A stretch of 6,520 nt of DNA from Candidatus Roizmanbacteria bacterium CG_4_9_14_0_8_um_filter_34_12 (GCA_002789465.1 PFTH01000202.1:1-6520); one strand, 5' to 3'. Positions 1-5,695 are shown, numbered from the stretch's first letter. A program made the numbers and translations. The notes: generated by a model from the sequence alone, not told the origin.

Positions 1-1
1 T

Positions 2-226
2 AATTACCTTATTTATAATGTATATTGTGTCTGGATTCCCTCCTACGAGGGAATGACAAAAACGGACATTTCGTTTTGCGTCAACTATATCGAGGAAGAA
101 CTCGGTGATGTTTTATTTTCTTTGATTGATTTGGCGAATCGATATAATCTTGGTTTAGATAAAATAATGGAAGATACATTTAAACGGTATCAAAAAAAGT
201 TATTAATAGCTACCAGAATGACGTAA
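2..226 (+). CDS. C-terminal fragment of a MazG-like nucleotide pyrophosphohydrolase (partial, probably a remnant)
   Basis: The frame is open from the window edge to the TAA at 224-226. Codons 92-199 read EEELGDVLFSLIDLANRYN followed by an LGLDKIMEDTFKRYQKK segment. This matches the second metal-binding helix (EExxD) and the C-terminal helix of all-alpha MazG-type NTP pyrophosphohydrolases, which hydrolyse (d)NTPs to NMP and pyrophosphate. The first EExxE helix, which should lie about 20-40 residues earlier, is not seen. Codons 29-58 fall in a palindromic repeat, and the residues before position 89 do not look like MazG. An in-frame ATG at 53-55 lies inside that repeat and would give only 57 residues. 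The last codons (LLIATRMT) lie partly on a second repeat end. I infer a gene whose 5' half was lost or displaced by repeat insertion. The alternative is an intact partial gene with an odd linker, continuing upstream of the window. Confidence 0.5.
   Translation, partial: NYLIYNVYCVWIPSYEGMTKTDISFCVNYIEEELGDVLFSLIDLANRYNLGLDKIMEDTFKRYQKKLLIATRMT
31..57. repeat. REP-like palindromic unit
   Basis: A perfect 8-bp inverted repeat, ATTCCCTC (35-42) and GAGGGAAT (47-54), encloses the loop CTAC. It is flanked by CTGG on the left and GAC on the right. The frame CTGGATTCCC...GGGAATGAC resembles short extragenic palindromes dispersed in many bacterial genomes, and shares its GAATGAC end with the element at 3302-3386. 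It lies in the open frame of the MazG fragment. Confidence 0.65.
211..223. repeat. Partial end of the palindromic repeat family
   Basis: TACCAGAATGACG is the exact reverse complement of positions 3301-3313 without the first base (CGTCATTCTGGTA, 3302-3314), a 13-base match to the left end of the large composite repeat downstream of ileS. Here it forms the last codons of the MazG fragment and runs up to its stop codon, so the repeat family touches both sides of that fragment. Confidence 0.5.
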
Positions 227-230
227 ATTG

Positions 231-239
231 TGCTAAAAT
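231..239 (+). promoter_or_regulatory. Extended -10 promoter element of ileS
   Basis: TGCTAAAAT has the extended -10 form TGn followed by TAAAAT (234-239; 5 of 6 to TATAAT). It ends 8 bases before the ileS ATG, so transcription would start at or just before the start codon. No good -35 hexamer is visible at 17 bases upstream, which an extended -10 can tolerate. There is no purine-rich ribosome binding site between it and the ATG. Confidence 0.5.
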
Positions 240-247
240 AATCTTCT

Positions 248-3200
248 ATGTTTAAACCAGTGGAGGCGAATCCTGATTTTGTGGCAATGGAAAAAAGATT
301 GTTGGAGAAATGGGAAAAAAATAAGATCGTTGATCAATACTTACATAAAAATAAAAACTCAAAAAAAACTTTTTCCTTTCAAGACGGTCCAATCACAGCA
401 AATAATCCCATGGGTGTTCATCATGCCTGGGGACGAACATACAAAGATTTGTGGCAAAAATTTAATAATCTAATTGGTAATCGACAGCGTTTTCGTAATG
501 GTTTTGACTGTCAGGGACTTTGGGTTGAAGTTGAGGTGGAAAAAGAATTGGGTTTAAAATCAAAAAAAGATATTGAAAATCTTGTCCCTGGAGACAAACA
601 TGCTTCAATTGCAAAATTTGTTCAGCTTTGCAAAGATCATGTCTATAAATTTTCAAAAATTCAAACAGAACAGTCAAAACATTTGGGCTATTTTATGGAC
701 TGGGATCACTCTTACTACACAATGACCGATGAAAACAACTACATGATTTGGCAATTTTTAAAAAAATGTTATGAAAATGGATGGATTTATAAAGGAAATA
801 GTTCAGTTCCTTGGTGTCCGCGTTGCGAAACTGCAATATCGCAGCACGAAATGTTAACGGAAAACTATAAGGAGCTGGTGCACGAGTCTGTATATTTAAA
901 ATTCAAAATCCAAAATCCAAAATCTCAATCAAATTCAAAATCCAAAATTCCAAATTCTAAATTCTATATTCCAAATTCATACTTATTAGTTTGGACCACG
1001 ACGCCGTGGACGATTCCAGCAAATATAGCGGTTGCTGTTGATAAAAATATAACATACGTATTAATCGAGAAAGAAAATAAAGAACAAATATGGTTAGCGA
1101 AAGATGCGATTGAAAGAGTATTTAAAAAAGAAAAAGTAAAAGTAATAAAAACAGTTAAAGGAGACAAATTAGCCGGTTTAAAATATGAAGGTCCATTTGA
1201 TCATCTTGAAGCGGTTAATAGAGTTGCAAATAGTAACCCTAAAACATTTCATACGGTAGTAATTACCGATGAGAGAATTCTTCCAATCACCACAACTGAA
1301 GGAACTGGATTAGTACATACGGCAGTAAGCGCGGGAGTTGAGGATTTTTTACTTGGAAAAAAATATGGATTGCCGATGATTCCGGTAATTGAAGATAATG
1401 CAGACTACTTACCAGGATTAGATTGGTTGTCTGGTAAAAATGCTAAAAAACATCCGGAAATTATTATTGATTTTTTAAAAACCCATAAAAATGGAGAATA
1501 CTTACTTTATACCGAACGATATAAACACCGTTATCCGGCTTGTTGGCGTTGTAAGACAGAATTGGTATGGAAAGTGGCGGATGAATGGTACATTGCAATG
1601 GACTTATGTCCATTGCAAAATCAAAAATCAAATACAAAAACATTAAAACAGAGGATGGTGGAGGTAGCGAAAAAGATAAAATGGATGCCGGAGTTTGGAC
1701 TGGAAAGAGAGTTGGATTGGTTAAAAAATATGCATGATTGGTTAATTAGCAAAAAAAACCGTTATTGGGGGTTAGCATTACCAATCTATGAATGTAGTAA
1801 TTGTAAAACATTTGAAATTTTAGGATCAAAAGAAGAGCTTAAAAAAAGAGCCGTTAAAGGAATTGAAAAAATGAACGGTCAAAGTCCGCATAAACCATTT
1901 ATTGATGATGTAGAAATAAAATGTCAAAAATGCGGAAAATTAATAAAAAGAATTCCAGATGTGGGAAATCCGTGGCTAGATGCTGGGATTGTTGAGTATT
2001 CAACTATCAGTGAAAATAATAAGAATGAGCCGTTATATAGTGCTAATAAGGAAAAATGGCGTAAGTGGTTTCCTGTTGATTTTATAACCGAATCTTTCCC
2101 AGGTCAGTTCAAAAACTGGTTTTATGCGCAAATTGCCATGTCAACCGTGATGGAAAACGAAGCGCCATTTAAGCAAGTATTAGGTTTTGCAACCATGATG
2201 GGTGAAGATGGAAGACCAATGCACAAAAGTTGGGGAAACTATATTAATTTTCATGAAGGAGCAGAAAAAATTGGTGTTGATGTGATGAGATGGATCTTTG
2301 CCCGTCAAAATCCAGCTGACAACTTACTTTTTGGATATAAAAAAACAGATGAAGTACGAAGACAATTCTATTTAATATTATGGAATATTTATAAGTTTTT
2401 TGTGGAGTATGCATTATTAGATAAATTCGATATAAAAAAGAAAAAAGAAAAAAGAAAAAATTCAAAAAAAATTGAAAATATATTAGATATTTGGATAATG
2501 AACCGTTTGATGTGGTTAATTGATACTTCATATAAGAATTATTCTCAATATAACGTTAAAGATGTCGCCTTGGAAGTTGAAGGATTCGTTAGTGATTTGT
2601 CAACATGGTATATTAGGCGATCCCGCGACCGTGTTTGGGTTAACTCAGAAGATAAAGAAGATCAAAATTCTTTTTATTCTACATTACAAAAAGTTTTGGA
2701 AAATCTAATGATTATTATTTCACCAATAATGCCGTTTTTGACTGATGAAATTTATACTAATTTAACTGGGAAAAAGTCAGTTCATCTGTCAAATTGGCCA
2801 AATATTCCTAAGGAATATGATTTTAAAATAGATAAAGACATGATATTAGTAAGAGAGATTTGTGAAGTTGGACGTAGATTTCGTAAAGAAAAACAAATTA
2901 AAATGCGTCAACCACTATCTGAAGCAATCATTGCCTTGCCAAGTGAAAGACAATTTATAATACAGTCAAATTTAGAAGATTATCACAATTTAATCAAGCA
3001 GGAGCTTAATGTAAAAAGTATAAAATTGGCTAAAGGAAAAAATATTTCAGTTGAATTTAATACAAAAATTACTCAAGATTTAATAAATGAGGGTATATTA
3101 CGTGACTTAGTGAGGGCAATTCAAGAACAACGTAAATTGTTAGGTGTAAAAGCAGAAGATAAAGTAGATATTATAGTTCCATCAGACCTTGTTTTTAATC

Positions 3201-3271
3201 AAGTGTGGTTATCTAAACGAGTGCTTGCGCGTAAAATTACGAGGGGTGAAAAATTAGTTGTTGAGAAATAA
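248..3271 (+). CDS. ileS: Isoleucyl-tRNA synthetase, type 2-like, with altered HIGH and KMSKS motifs
   Basis: This cytoplasmic class I enzyme charges tRNA-Ile with isoleucine using ATP. At 1007 residues it is in the usual range. The Rossmann core starts with DGPITANNPMGVHHAWG (46-62), where the canonical HIGH tetrad is replaced by GVHH (56-59). The CP1 editing domain has WTTTPWT (249-255) and GTGLVHTA (352-359) with the editing aspartate at D366. Four CxxC pairs at 190/193, 432/435, 516/519 and 559/562 are likely zinc ligands. The second signature reads PMHKS (657-661), keeping the second lysine but lacking the first. An anticodon-binding helical domain follows from about 690. The C-terminus lacks the zinc finger of E. 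coli-type enzymes. Oddities are a heptamer-encoded segment at 218-245, an inverted repeat at 449-458 and a lysine run at 730-742. The ATG at 248 fits the family N-terminus (FKPVEANPDF) and the -10 element. It is probably a single-gene unit. Confidence 0.97.
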   Translation: MFKPVEANPDFVAMEKRLLEKWEKNKIVDQYLHKNKNSKKTFSFQDGPITANNPMGVHHAWGRTYKDLWQKFNNLIGNRQRFRNGFDCQGLWVEVEVEKELGLKSKKDIENLVPGDKHASIAKFVQLCKDHVYKFSKIQTEQSKHLGYFMDWDHSYYTMTDENNYMIWQFLKKCYENGWIYKGNSSVPWCPRCETAISQHEMLTENYKELVHESVYLKFKIQNPKSQSNSKSKIPNSKFYIPNSYLLVWTTTPWTIPANIAVAVDKNITYVLIEKENKEQIWLAKDAIERVFKKEKVKVIKTVKGDKLAGLKYEGPFDHLEAVNRVANSNPKTFHTVVITDERILPITTTEGTGLVHTAVSAGVEDFLLGKKYGLPMIPVIEDNADYLPGLDWLSGKNAKKHPEIIIDFLKTHKNGEYLLYTERYKHRYPACWRCKTELVWKVADEWYIAMDLCPLQNQKSNTKTLKQRMVEVAKKIKWMPEFGLERELDWLKNMHDWLISKKNRYWGLALPIYECSNCKTFEILGSKEELKKRAVKGIEKMNGQSPHKPFIDDVEIKCQKCGKLIKRIPDVGNPWLDAGIVEYSTISENNKNEPLYSANKEKWRKWFPVDFITESFPGQFKNWFYAQIAMSTVMENEAPFKQVLGFATMMGEDGRPMHKSWGNYINFHEGAEKIGVDVMRWIFARQNPADNLLFGYKKTDEVRRQFYLILWNIYKFFVEYALLDKFDIKKKKEKRKNSKKIENILDIWIMNRLMWLIDTSYKNYSQYNVKDVALEVEGFVSDLSTWYIRRSRDRVWVNSEDKEDQNSFYSTLQKVLENLMIIISPIMPFLTDEIYTNLTGKKSVHLSNWPNIPKEYDFKIDKDMILVREICEVGRRFRKEKQIKMRQPLSEAIIALPSERQFIIQSNLEDYHNLIKQELNVKSIKLAKGKNISVEFNTKITQDLINEGILRDLVRAIQEQRKLLGVKAEDKVDIIVPSDLVFNQVWLSKRVLARKITRGEKLVVEK
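901..981 (+). repeat. In-frame heptanucleotide tandem array inside ileS
   Basis: Eleven 7-base units fit ATTCnAA or ATCCAAA: ATTCAAA, ATCCAAA twice, ATCTCAA, then a 4-base partial unit TCAA (929-932), then ATTCAAA, ATCCAAA, ATTCCAA, ATTCTAA, ATTCTAT, ATTCCAA and ATTCATA. The total is 81 bases, exactly 27 codons, so the array does not shift the ileS frame. It encodes a polar Asn/Ser/Lys/Pro-rich stretch near residues 218-245, just before the WTTTPWT motif of the editing domain. The same unit occurs between rplU and rpmA. Confidence 0.85.
1593..1618. repeat. Perfect 11-bp inverted repeat within ileS
   Basis: TTGCAATGGAC (1593-1603) and GTCCATTGCAA (1608-1618) are perfect reverse complements around the 4-base loop TTAT. 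They encode residues 449-458 (IAMDLCPLQN). The bases that follow (to about 1645) are A-rich and repetitive, encoding QKSNTKT. At this place other IleRS pass from the WF/Y-x-x-MD motif almost directly into the helix before the KxxWxPE motif, so the stretch looks like a small in-frame insertion. Confidence 0.8.
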
Positions 3272-3301
3272 TTAGTTTTATTTGTTTATTAAAAACTTTA
3301 T

Positions 3302-3386
3302 CGTCATTCTGGTAAGTTCCGCTTAGCGGGACGCATCCAGAATCGAACTTTGATTCTGGACAATCAGAAGTGGTGCCAGAATGACA
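3302..3386. repeat. Composite palindromic (REP/BIME-like) element downstream of ileS
   Basis: The outer arms GTCATTCTGG (3303-3312) and CCAGAATGAC (3376-3385) are a perfect 10-bp inverted repeat. Inside them lie two further hairpins: GTTCCGC/GCGGGAC (3316-3322 and 3326-3332, one G-T pair, loop TTA) and CCAGAATC/GATTCTGG (3337-3344 and 3352-3359, 7-base loop). The arms can also pair differently, giving two tandem hairpins, because the inner and outer arms share ATTCTGG. It fills most of the 150-base gap between ileS and rodA. No T-run follows, so it is not a typical intrinsic terminator, although it could shape the ileS mRNA 3' end. Confidence 0.75.
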
Positions 3387-3408
3387 ATTAGATCAAATAA
3401 CTGAATTT

Positions 3409-3414
3409 TATATC
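3409..3414 (+). promoter_or_regulatory. Possible -10 element of rodA
   Basis: TATATC ends 7 bases before the rodA ATG, the same spacing as the better -10 boxes of neighbouring genes. The sequence around it is uniformly AT-rich (TTTTATATCTTATAAA), so the hexamer alone is weak evidence. There is no Shine-Dalgarno sequence. Confidence 0.3.
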
Positions 3415-3421
3415 TTATAAA

Positions 3422-4459
3422 ATGATCGCAATACTGCTTCCTGTATTCCTTTTAATCTTTTTTGGATGTTTTAATTTATTTGGAATAAAAACTAATTTAG
3501 CGCTTGACCAGGTGATTAATACTTTCGTCGCAATAATCGCATATATTTTTGTAAGAAAAACCGGATATCGTTTTTTTAGAGCGAACTATAAGTTTTTTTA
3601 TTGGTTTTTTATTATTTTATTGTTAATAACCTTTATTATCGGATTTGAAGTAAAAGGTTCATTGCGTTGGATTGATTTATATTTTTTTAATTTACAACCA
3701 TCGGAGCTATTTAAAGTATTTTATATTGTCTTTTTAGCAGAGTATTTTTCACGTTTAAAAAAATCTGCAAATTCATGGAAAGATTTAATTATTAGTTTTT
3801 TATACGCAACCCTACCAATAATAATTATTTTTAAACAACCTGATTTAGGAAACGCAGTTGTTTATTTTGCAATATATTTTGTACTCTTATTTTTTTCAGA
3901 AATTCCAAAAAAAGTTGTTATTTCATTGCTTGCAGGAATCATATTTTTTGTACCAATTTCTTGGCTATTTCTTCACGATTATCAACGAAATCGATTATTA
4001 AGTTTTATTAGTCCGGGACTTGATCAACAAGGTAATTCTTATAATATGATACAAGCAATAATTACGATCGGTTCAGGTCAGTTTATTGGGAAAGGCTTGG
4101 GACTTGGAACACAATCACGACTATTTTTTTTACCGGAAAATCATACTGATTTTGCAGTTGCCTCATTAATTGAGCAATTTGGATTTATTAGCGGAGTGAT
4201 GTTGCTTATTTTTTTTATTTTAATTATTACTCAATTAATGAAAAGGACTCTAAAACTATACAAACATCAACCTTCATCATCACTTTATGGATTTTATTAT
4301 TGTTTGGGTTTACTTGTGATGTTATCTTTTCAAATTATATTAAACTTTGGGATGAATCTAGGTATTTTACCAATTACGGGGATTACTTTACCTTTTATAT
4401 CCTATGGTGGATCTGCATTAGTGACTTTGCTATGTGGTTTAGCTCTGCTTCCAAAATAA
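3422..4459 (+). CDS. rodA: RodA-type SEDS peptidoglycan glycosyltransferase
   Basis: This multi-pass membrane protein of the SEDS family (RodA/FtsW/SpoVE) polymerises lipid II into glycan strands, working with a class B penicillin-binding protein during cell elongation. At 345 residues it is slightly shorter than the usual 360-400 and has about ten hydrophobic segments. Family motifs are RWIDLYFFNLQPSEL (82-96), KQPDLGNA (138-145), YQRNRLLSFISP (187-198), IGSGQFIGKG (216-225), the catalytic-type HTDF (241-244, putative catalytic D243) and LPFISYGGS (323-331). GTQSRLFFLPENHTDF is closer to RodA (GTQSxLxFLPExHTDF) than to FtsW. The first ATG after an in-frame stop starts directly in the first membrane helix, and the C-terminus ends soon after the last one, so both tails are trimmed. 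No partner PBP gene is in the window. An FtsW or divergent SEDS role cannot be excluded. Confidence 0.9.
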   Translation: MIAILLPVFLLIFFGCFNLFGIKTNLALDQVINTFVAIIAYIFVRKTGYRFFRANYKFFYWFFIILLLITFIIGFEVKGSLRWIDLYFFNLQPSELFKVFYIVFLAEYFSRLKKSANSWKDLIISFLYATLPIIIIFKQPDLGNAVVYFAIYFVLLFFSEIPKKVVISLLAGIIFFVPISWLFLHDYQRNRLLSFISPGLDQQGNSYNMIQAIITIGSGQFIGKGLGLGTQSRLFFLPENHTDFAVASLIEQFGFISGVMLLIFFILIITQLMKRTLKLYKHQPSSSLYGFYYCLGLLVMLSFQIILNFGMNLGILPITGITLPFISYGGSALVTLLCGLALLPK

Positions 4460-4492
4460 ACTCTGTAACCTCAAGCTTTTTAGTTACAGGGT
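4460..4492. terminator. Hairpin after rodA, possible terminator
   Basis: ACTCTGTAAC (4460-4469) pairs with GTTACAGGGT (4483-4492), giving a 10-bp stem with one T-G pair and a 13-base loop. It begins on the base after the rodA stop codon. On the plus strand it is followed by A rather than T residues, so it does not meet the classical intrinsic terminator pattern. Read on the minus strand it is followed by TTATTTTGG. GGGT and ACCC (4489-4501) could form an alternative small hairpin. It separates rodA from the rplU promoter. Confidence 0.35.
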
Positions 4493-4501
4493 AAAAAACC
4501 C

Positions 4502-4529
4502 TTGCTATGATAAGAAATTTATGTATAAT
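4502..4529 (+). promoter_or_regulatory. Promoter of rplU
   Basis: TTGCTA (4502-4507, 4 of 6 to the -35 consensus) and a perfect TATAAT (4524-4529) are 16 bases apart. The -10 box ends 6 bases before the rplU ATG, placing the expected start point on or next to the A of the start codon. This is the best promoter in the window and predicts a leaderless mRNA for the ribosomal protein cluster. Confidence 0.65.
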
Positions 4530-4535
4530 TGTTAA

Positions 4536-4844
4536 ATGGTTAAATACGGAATAATCAAGACAGGTGGAAAACAATACACAGTGAGACAAGGTAGCGAAAT
4601 TTATGTAGATCGCATTGATGAAGAAGTTGGTAAAGAAATTGCTCTAGAAACACTTGCAACATTTACTGACGAAGGAGAAATCGAACTTGGTAAACCTTTA
4701 TTAAAAGTCGGTGTAACTGGAAAAATTATAGAACAACTTAAGGGTGAGAAAATTCGTGTTGCTAGATTTAAGGCAAAAGTTCGTTATCGAAGAGTGAAAG
4801 GTTTTCGTTCACAACTAACAAAAGTCCAAATTATAAAAGTTTAA
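4536..4844 (+). CDS. rplU: 50S ribosomal protein L21
   Basis: L21 is a primary-type 23S rRNA-binding protein of the large ribosomal subunit. The 102-residue length is typical. The start YGIIKTGGKQYTVRQG (4-19) matches the family opening (YAIIKTGGKQYxVxxG). The C-terminal FKAKVRYRRVKGFRSQ followed by TKVQI matches the conserved RNA-binding end (YKxKxxYRRxxGHRQxxTxV). It is followed after 59 bases by rpmA, the standard bacterial order. The ysxB/prp protease gene found between these two genes in Firmicutes is absent. Translation starts without a Shine-Dalgarno sequence, 6 bases after the TATAAT box. Its stop codon shares its final A with the first unit of a heptamer repeat. Confidence 0.98.
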   Translation: MVKYGIIKTGGKQYTVRQGSEIYVDRIDEEVGKEIALETLATFTDEGEIELGKPLLKVGVTGKIIEQLKGEKIRVARFKAKVRYRRVKGFRSQLTKVQIIKV

Positions 4845-4902
4845 TTCATAATTCTAAACTCGTTTTGAGCGAAGTCGAAGGATTTTGAATTCTAAATTCT
4901 AA
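4844..4902. repeat. Interrupted heptamer array between rplU and rpmA
   Basis: Units ATTCATA (4844-4850) and ATTCTAA (4851-4857), then ATTCTAA twice (4889-4902), flank a 31-base insert (4858-4888) containing GAGCGAAGTCGAAGGA. The heptamers are the same type as the array inside ileS (901-981). The insert resembles a second kind of short dispersed repeat, which I recognise only loosely. The array fills the whole gap, leaving one T before the rpmA ATG, and its TAAATT (4893-4898) could serve as a -10 box. Confidence 0.75.
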
Positions 4903-4903
4903 T

Positions 4904-5149
4904 ATGGCTCATACAAAAGCACAAAAAGCAGTCAAAGGAAATCGTGACTCTGTAGGTCGAAGGCTTGGAGTAAAAATTTACGGAGGCGAAAAGATTAGAA
5001 TAGGTTCGATTATTCTACGCCAAAGAGGTTTAAGAGTGCATCCGGGAGTTGGAACAGAAGCGAGTAAGGACCATACAATATTTGCTTTAAAAATAGGTAA
5101 GGTTGAATTTGTAAAAAAACAAGGAAAACAATACGTAACCGTAAAATAA
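4904..5149 (+). CDS. rpmA: 50S ribosomal protein L27
   Basis: L27 is a large-subunit protein whose flexible N-terminal tail reaches the peptidyl transferase centre. The 81-residue length is close to the usual 85. Conserved parts are NRDSVGRRLGVK (13-24), GSIILRQRG (34-42), HPGVGTEASKDHTIFAL (46-62) and the C-terminal KVEFVKK. The N-terminal tail is unusual: MAHTKAQKAVKGNRDS replaces the common MAHKKGxGSxxNGRDS, so the glycine/serine-rich part is lost while basic residues remain. There is no Firmicutes-type cleaved prepeptide. The start is fixed by the MAH opening. It sits in the rplU unit, but the preceding repeat array contains a -10-like TAAATT and no ribosome binding site. Confidence 0.98.
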   Translation: MAHTKAQKAVKGNRDSVGRRLGVKIYGGEKIRIGSIILRQRGLRVHPGVGTEASKDHTIFALKIGKVEFVKKQGKQYVTVK

Positions 5150-5151
5150 AT

Positions 5152-5157
5152 TATAAT
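5152..5157 (+). promoter_or_regulatory. -10 element before the ParB-like HTH gene
   Basis: A perfect TATAAT lies directly after the rpmA stop region and ends 7 bases before the ATG at 5165. No convincing -35 hexamer is seen at 16-18 bases upstream, where the sequence is still rpmA coding. The position repeats the spacing seen at ileS, rplU and lepB, so a separate leaderless transcript is plausible alongside read-through from rplU. Confidence 0.4.
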
Positions 5158-5164
5158 CATATCC

Positions 5165-5695
5165 ATGAATGATCAACTTCGTGAAAGACTACTTGCTTTT
5201 AGTACAGATAAAGATATATTTAATAAAGCAAAACAACTATTACTTCTTAGAAAAGAATATCAACTGAAAATTAAAGATATTGCCGATGTTTTTCAAGTCA
5301 AATCTTCATATATTTGTCAACTAATGCGCTTAAATCATTTACCTGAGATGATTAAAGATGGATATTATGGAAAACAAATAAATATATCATTGCTTTTTAT
5401 CATTTCACGTTTGAGATCAGAGCAAGATATAGTTAACGCGTATGAGAAAATATTACAATCAGGGTTTTCTGTGGCACAAACCGAAAGTTTAGTAAGAGAG
5501 ATTTTATATAAGATAAAAGATAAAGGAGACTACTTAAATCGTGAAGAAATTAAAGGTTTATTTAAGTTAATCAAAGATGTCAATCCTGATTTGATGATTA
5601 AATTTAGACAGACTAAAATAAAAACCTTACTTCGAATCGAAATGAAAGGTAATTTAGAAACTACATCTACATTAATTCGAAGAATTATATCTTAG
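5165..5695 (+). CDS. Stand-alone ParB-like helix-turn-helix DNA-binding protein
   Basis: This 176-residue protein resembles the central DNA-binding domain of ParB/Spo0J/KorB. A helix-turn-helix lies at about 34-57 (LKIKDIADVFQVKSSYICQL followed by MRL). LPEMIKDGYYGKQINISLL (59-77) is like the ParB segment LPxxVxxxLxxGxLSxGHA. IVNAYEKILQSGFSVAQTE (89-107) then LVREI is like the ParB stretch with A-x-x-I-x-x-x-G-L-S-V-R-x-T-E. The N-terminal ParB/Srx CTPase domain with its GERRxRA motif is missing, so spreading and CTP switching are not expected. The C-terminal 55 residues are basic and not recognised. The protein may be a transcription regulator or nucleoid-associated factor; its targets are unknown. 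It follows rpmA by 15 bases. Its TAG overlaps the TAA of lepB, which faces it. Confidence 0.75.
   Translation: MNDQLRERLLAFSTDKDIFNKAKQLLLLRKEYQLKIKDIADVFQVKSSYICQLMRLNHLPEMIKDGYYGKQINISLLFIISRLRSEQDIVNAYEKILQSGFSVAQTESLVREILYKIKDKGDYLNREEIKGLFKLIKDVNPDLMIKFRQTKIKTLLRIEMKGNLETTSTLIRRIIS

Noticed and set aside
901..981. CRISPR-like repeat-spacer array.
   Set aside because: The units are contiguous 7-base repeats with no spacers, and they are read through as part of ileS.
2430..2475. Lysine-rich run in ileS from an A/G-rich tract (residues about 730-742), considered as a frameshift or slippage site.
   Set aside because: The reading frame is intact on both sides and the downstream domain continues normally, so there is no sign of programmed frameshifting. 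It may be a simple low-complexity surface loop.
2244..2531. A 95-codon open frame on the minus strand opposite ileS.
   Set aside because: It is a shadow of the ileS coding strand: Phe/Leu-rich from the A-rich lysine codons, with no family resemblance. ileS is continuous across it.
3274..3300. Possible ileS terminator: AGTTTT (3274-3279) and AAAACT (3292-3297) followed by TTTA.
   Set aside because: The stem is only six weak AT-rich pairs with a 12-base loop and no real T-run. In this base composition it is expected by chance.
4460..4535. A ribosomal protein leader (autoregulatory RNA) before rplU.
   Set aside because: The hairpin at 4460-4492 lies upstream of the rplU -35 box, and the promoter appears to leave no 5' leader, so it would not be in the rplU mRNA.
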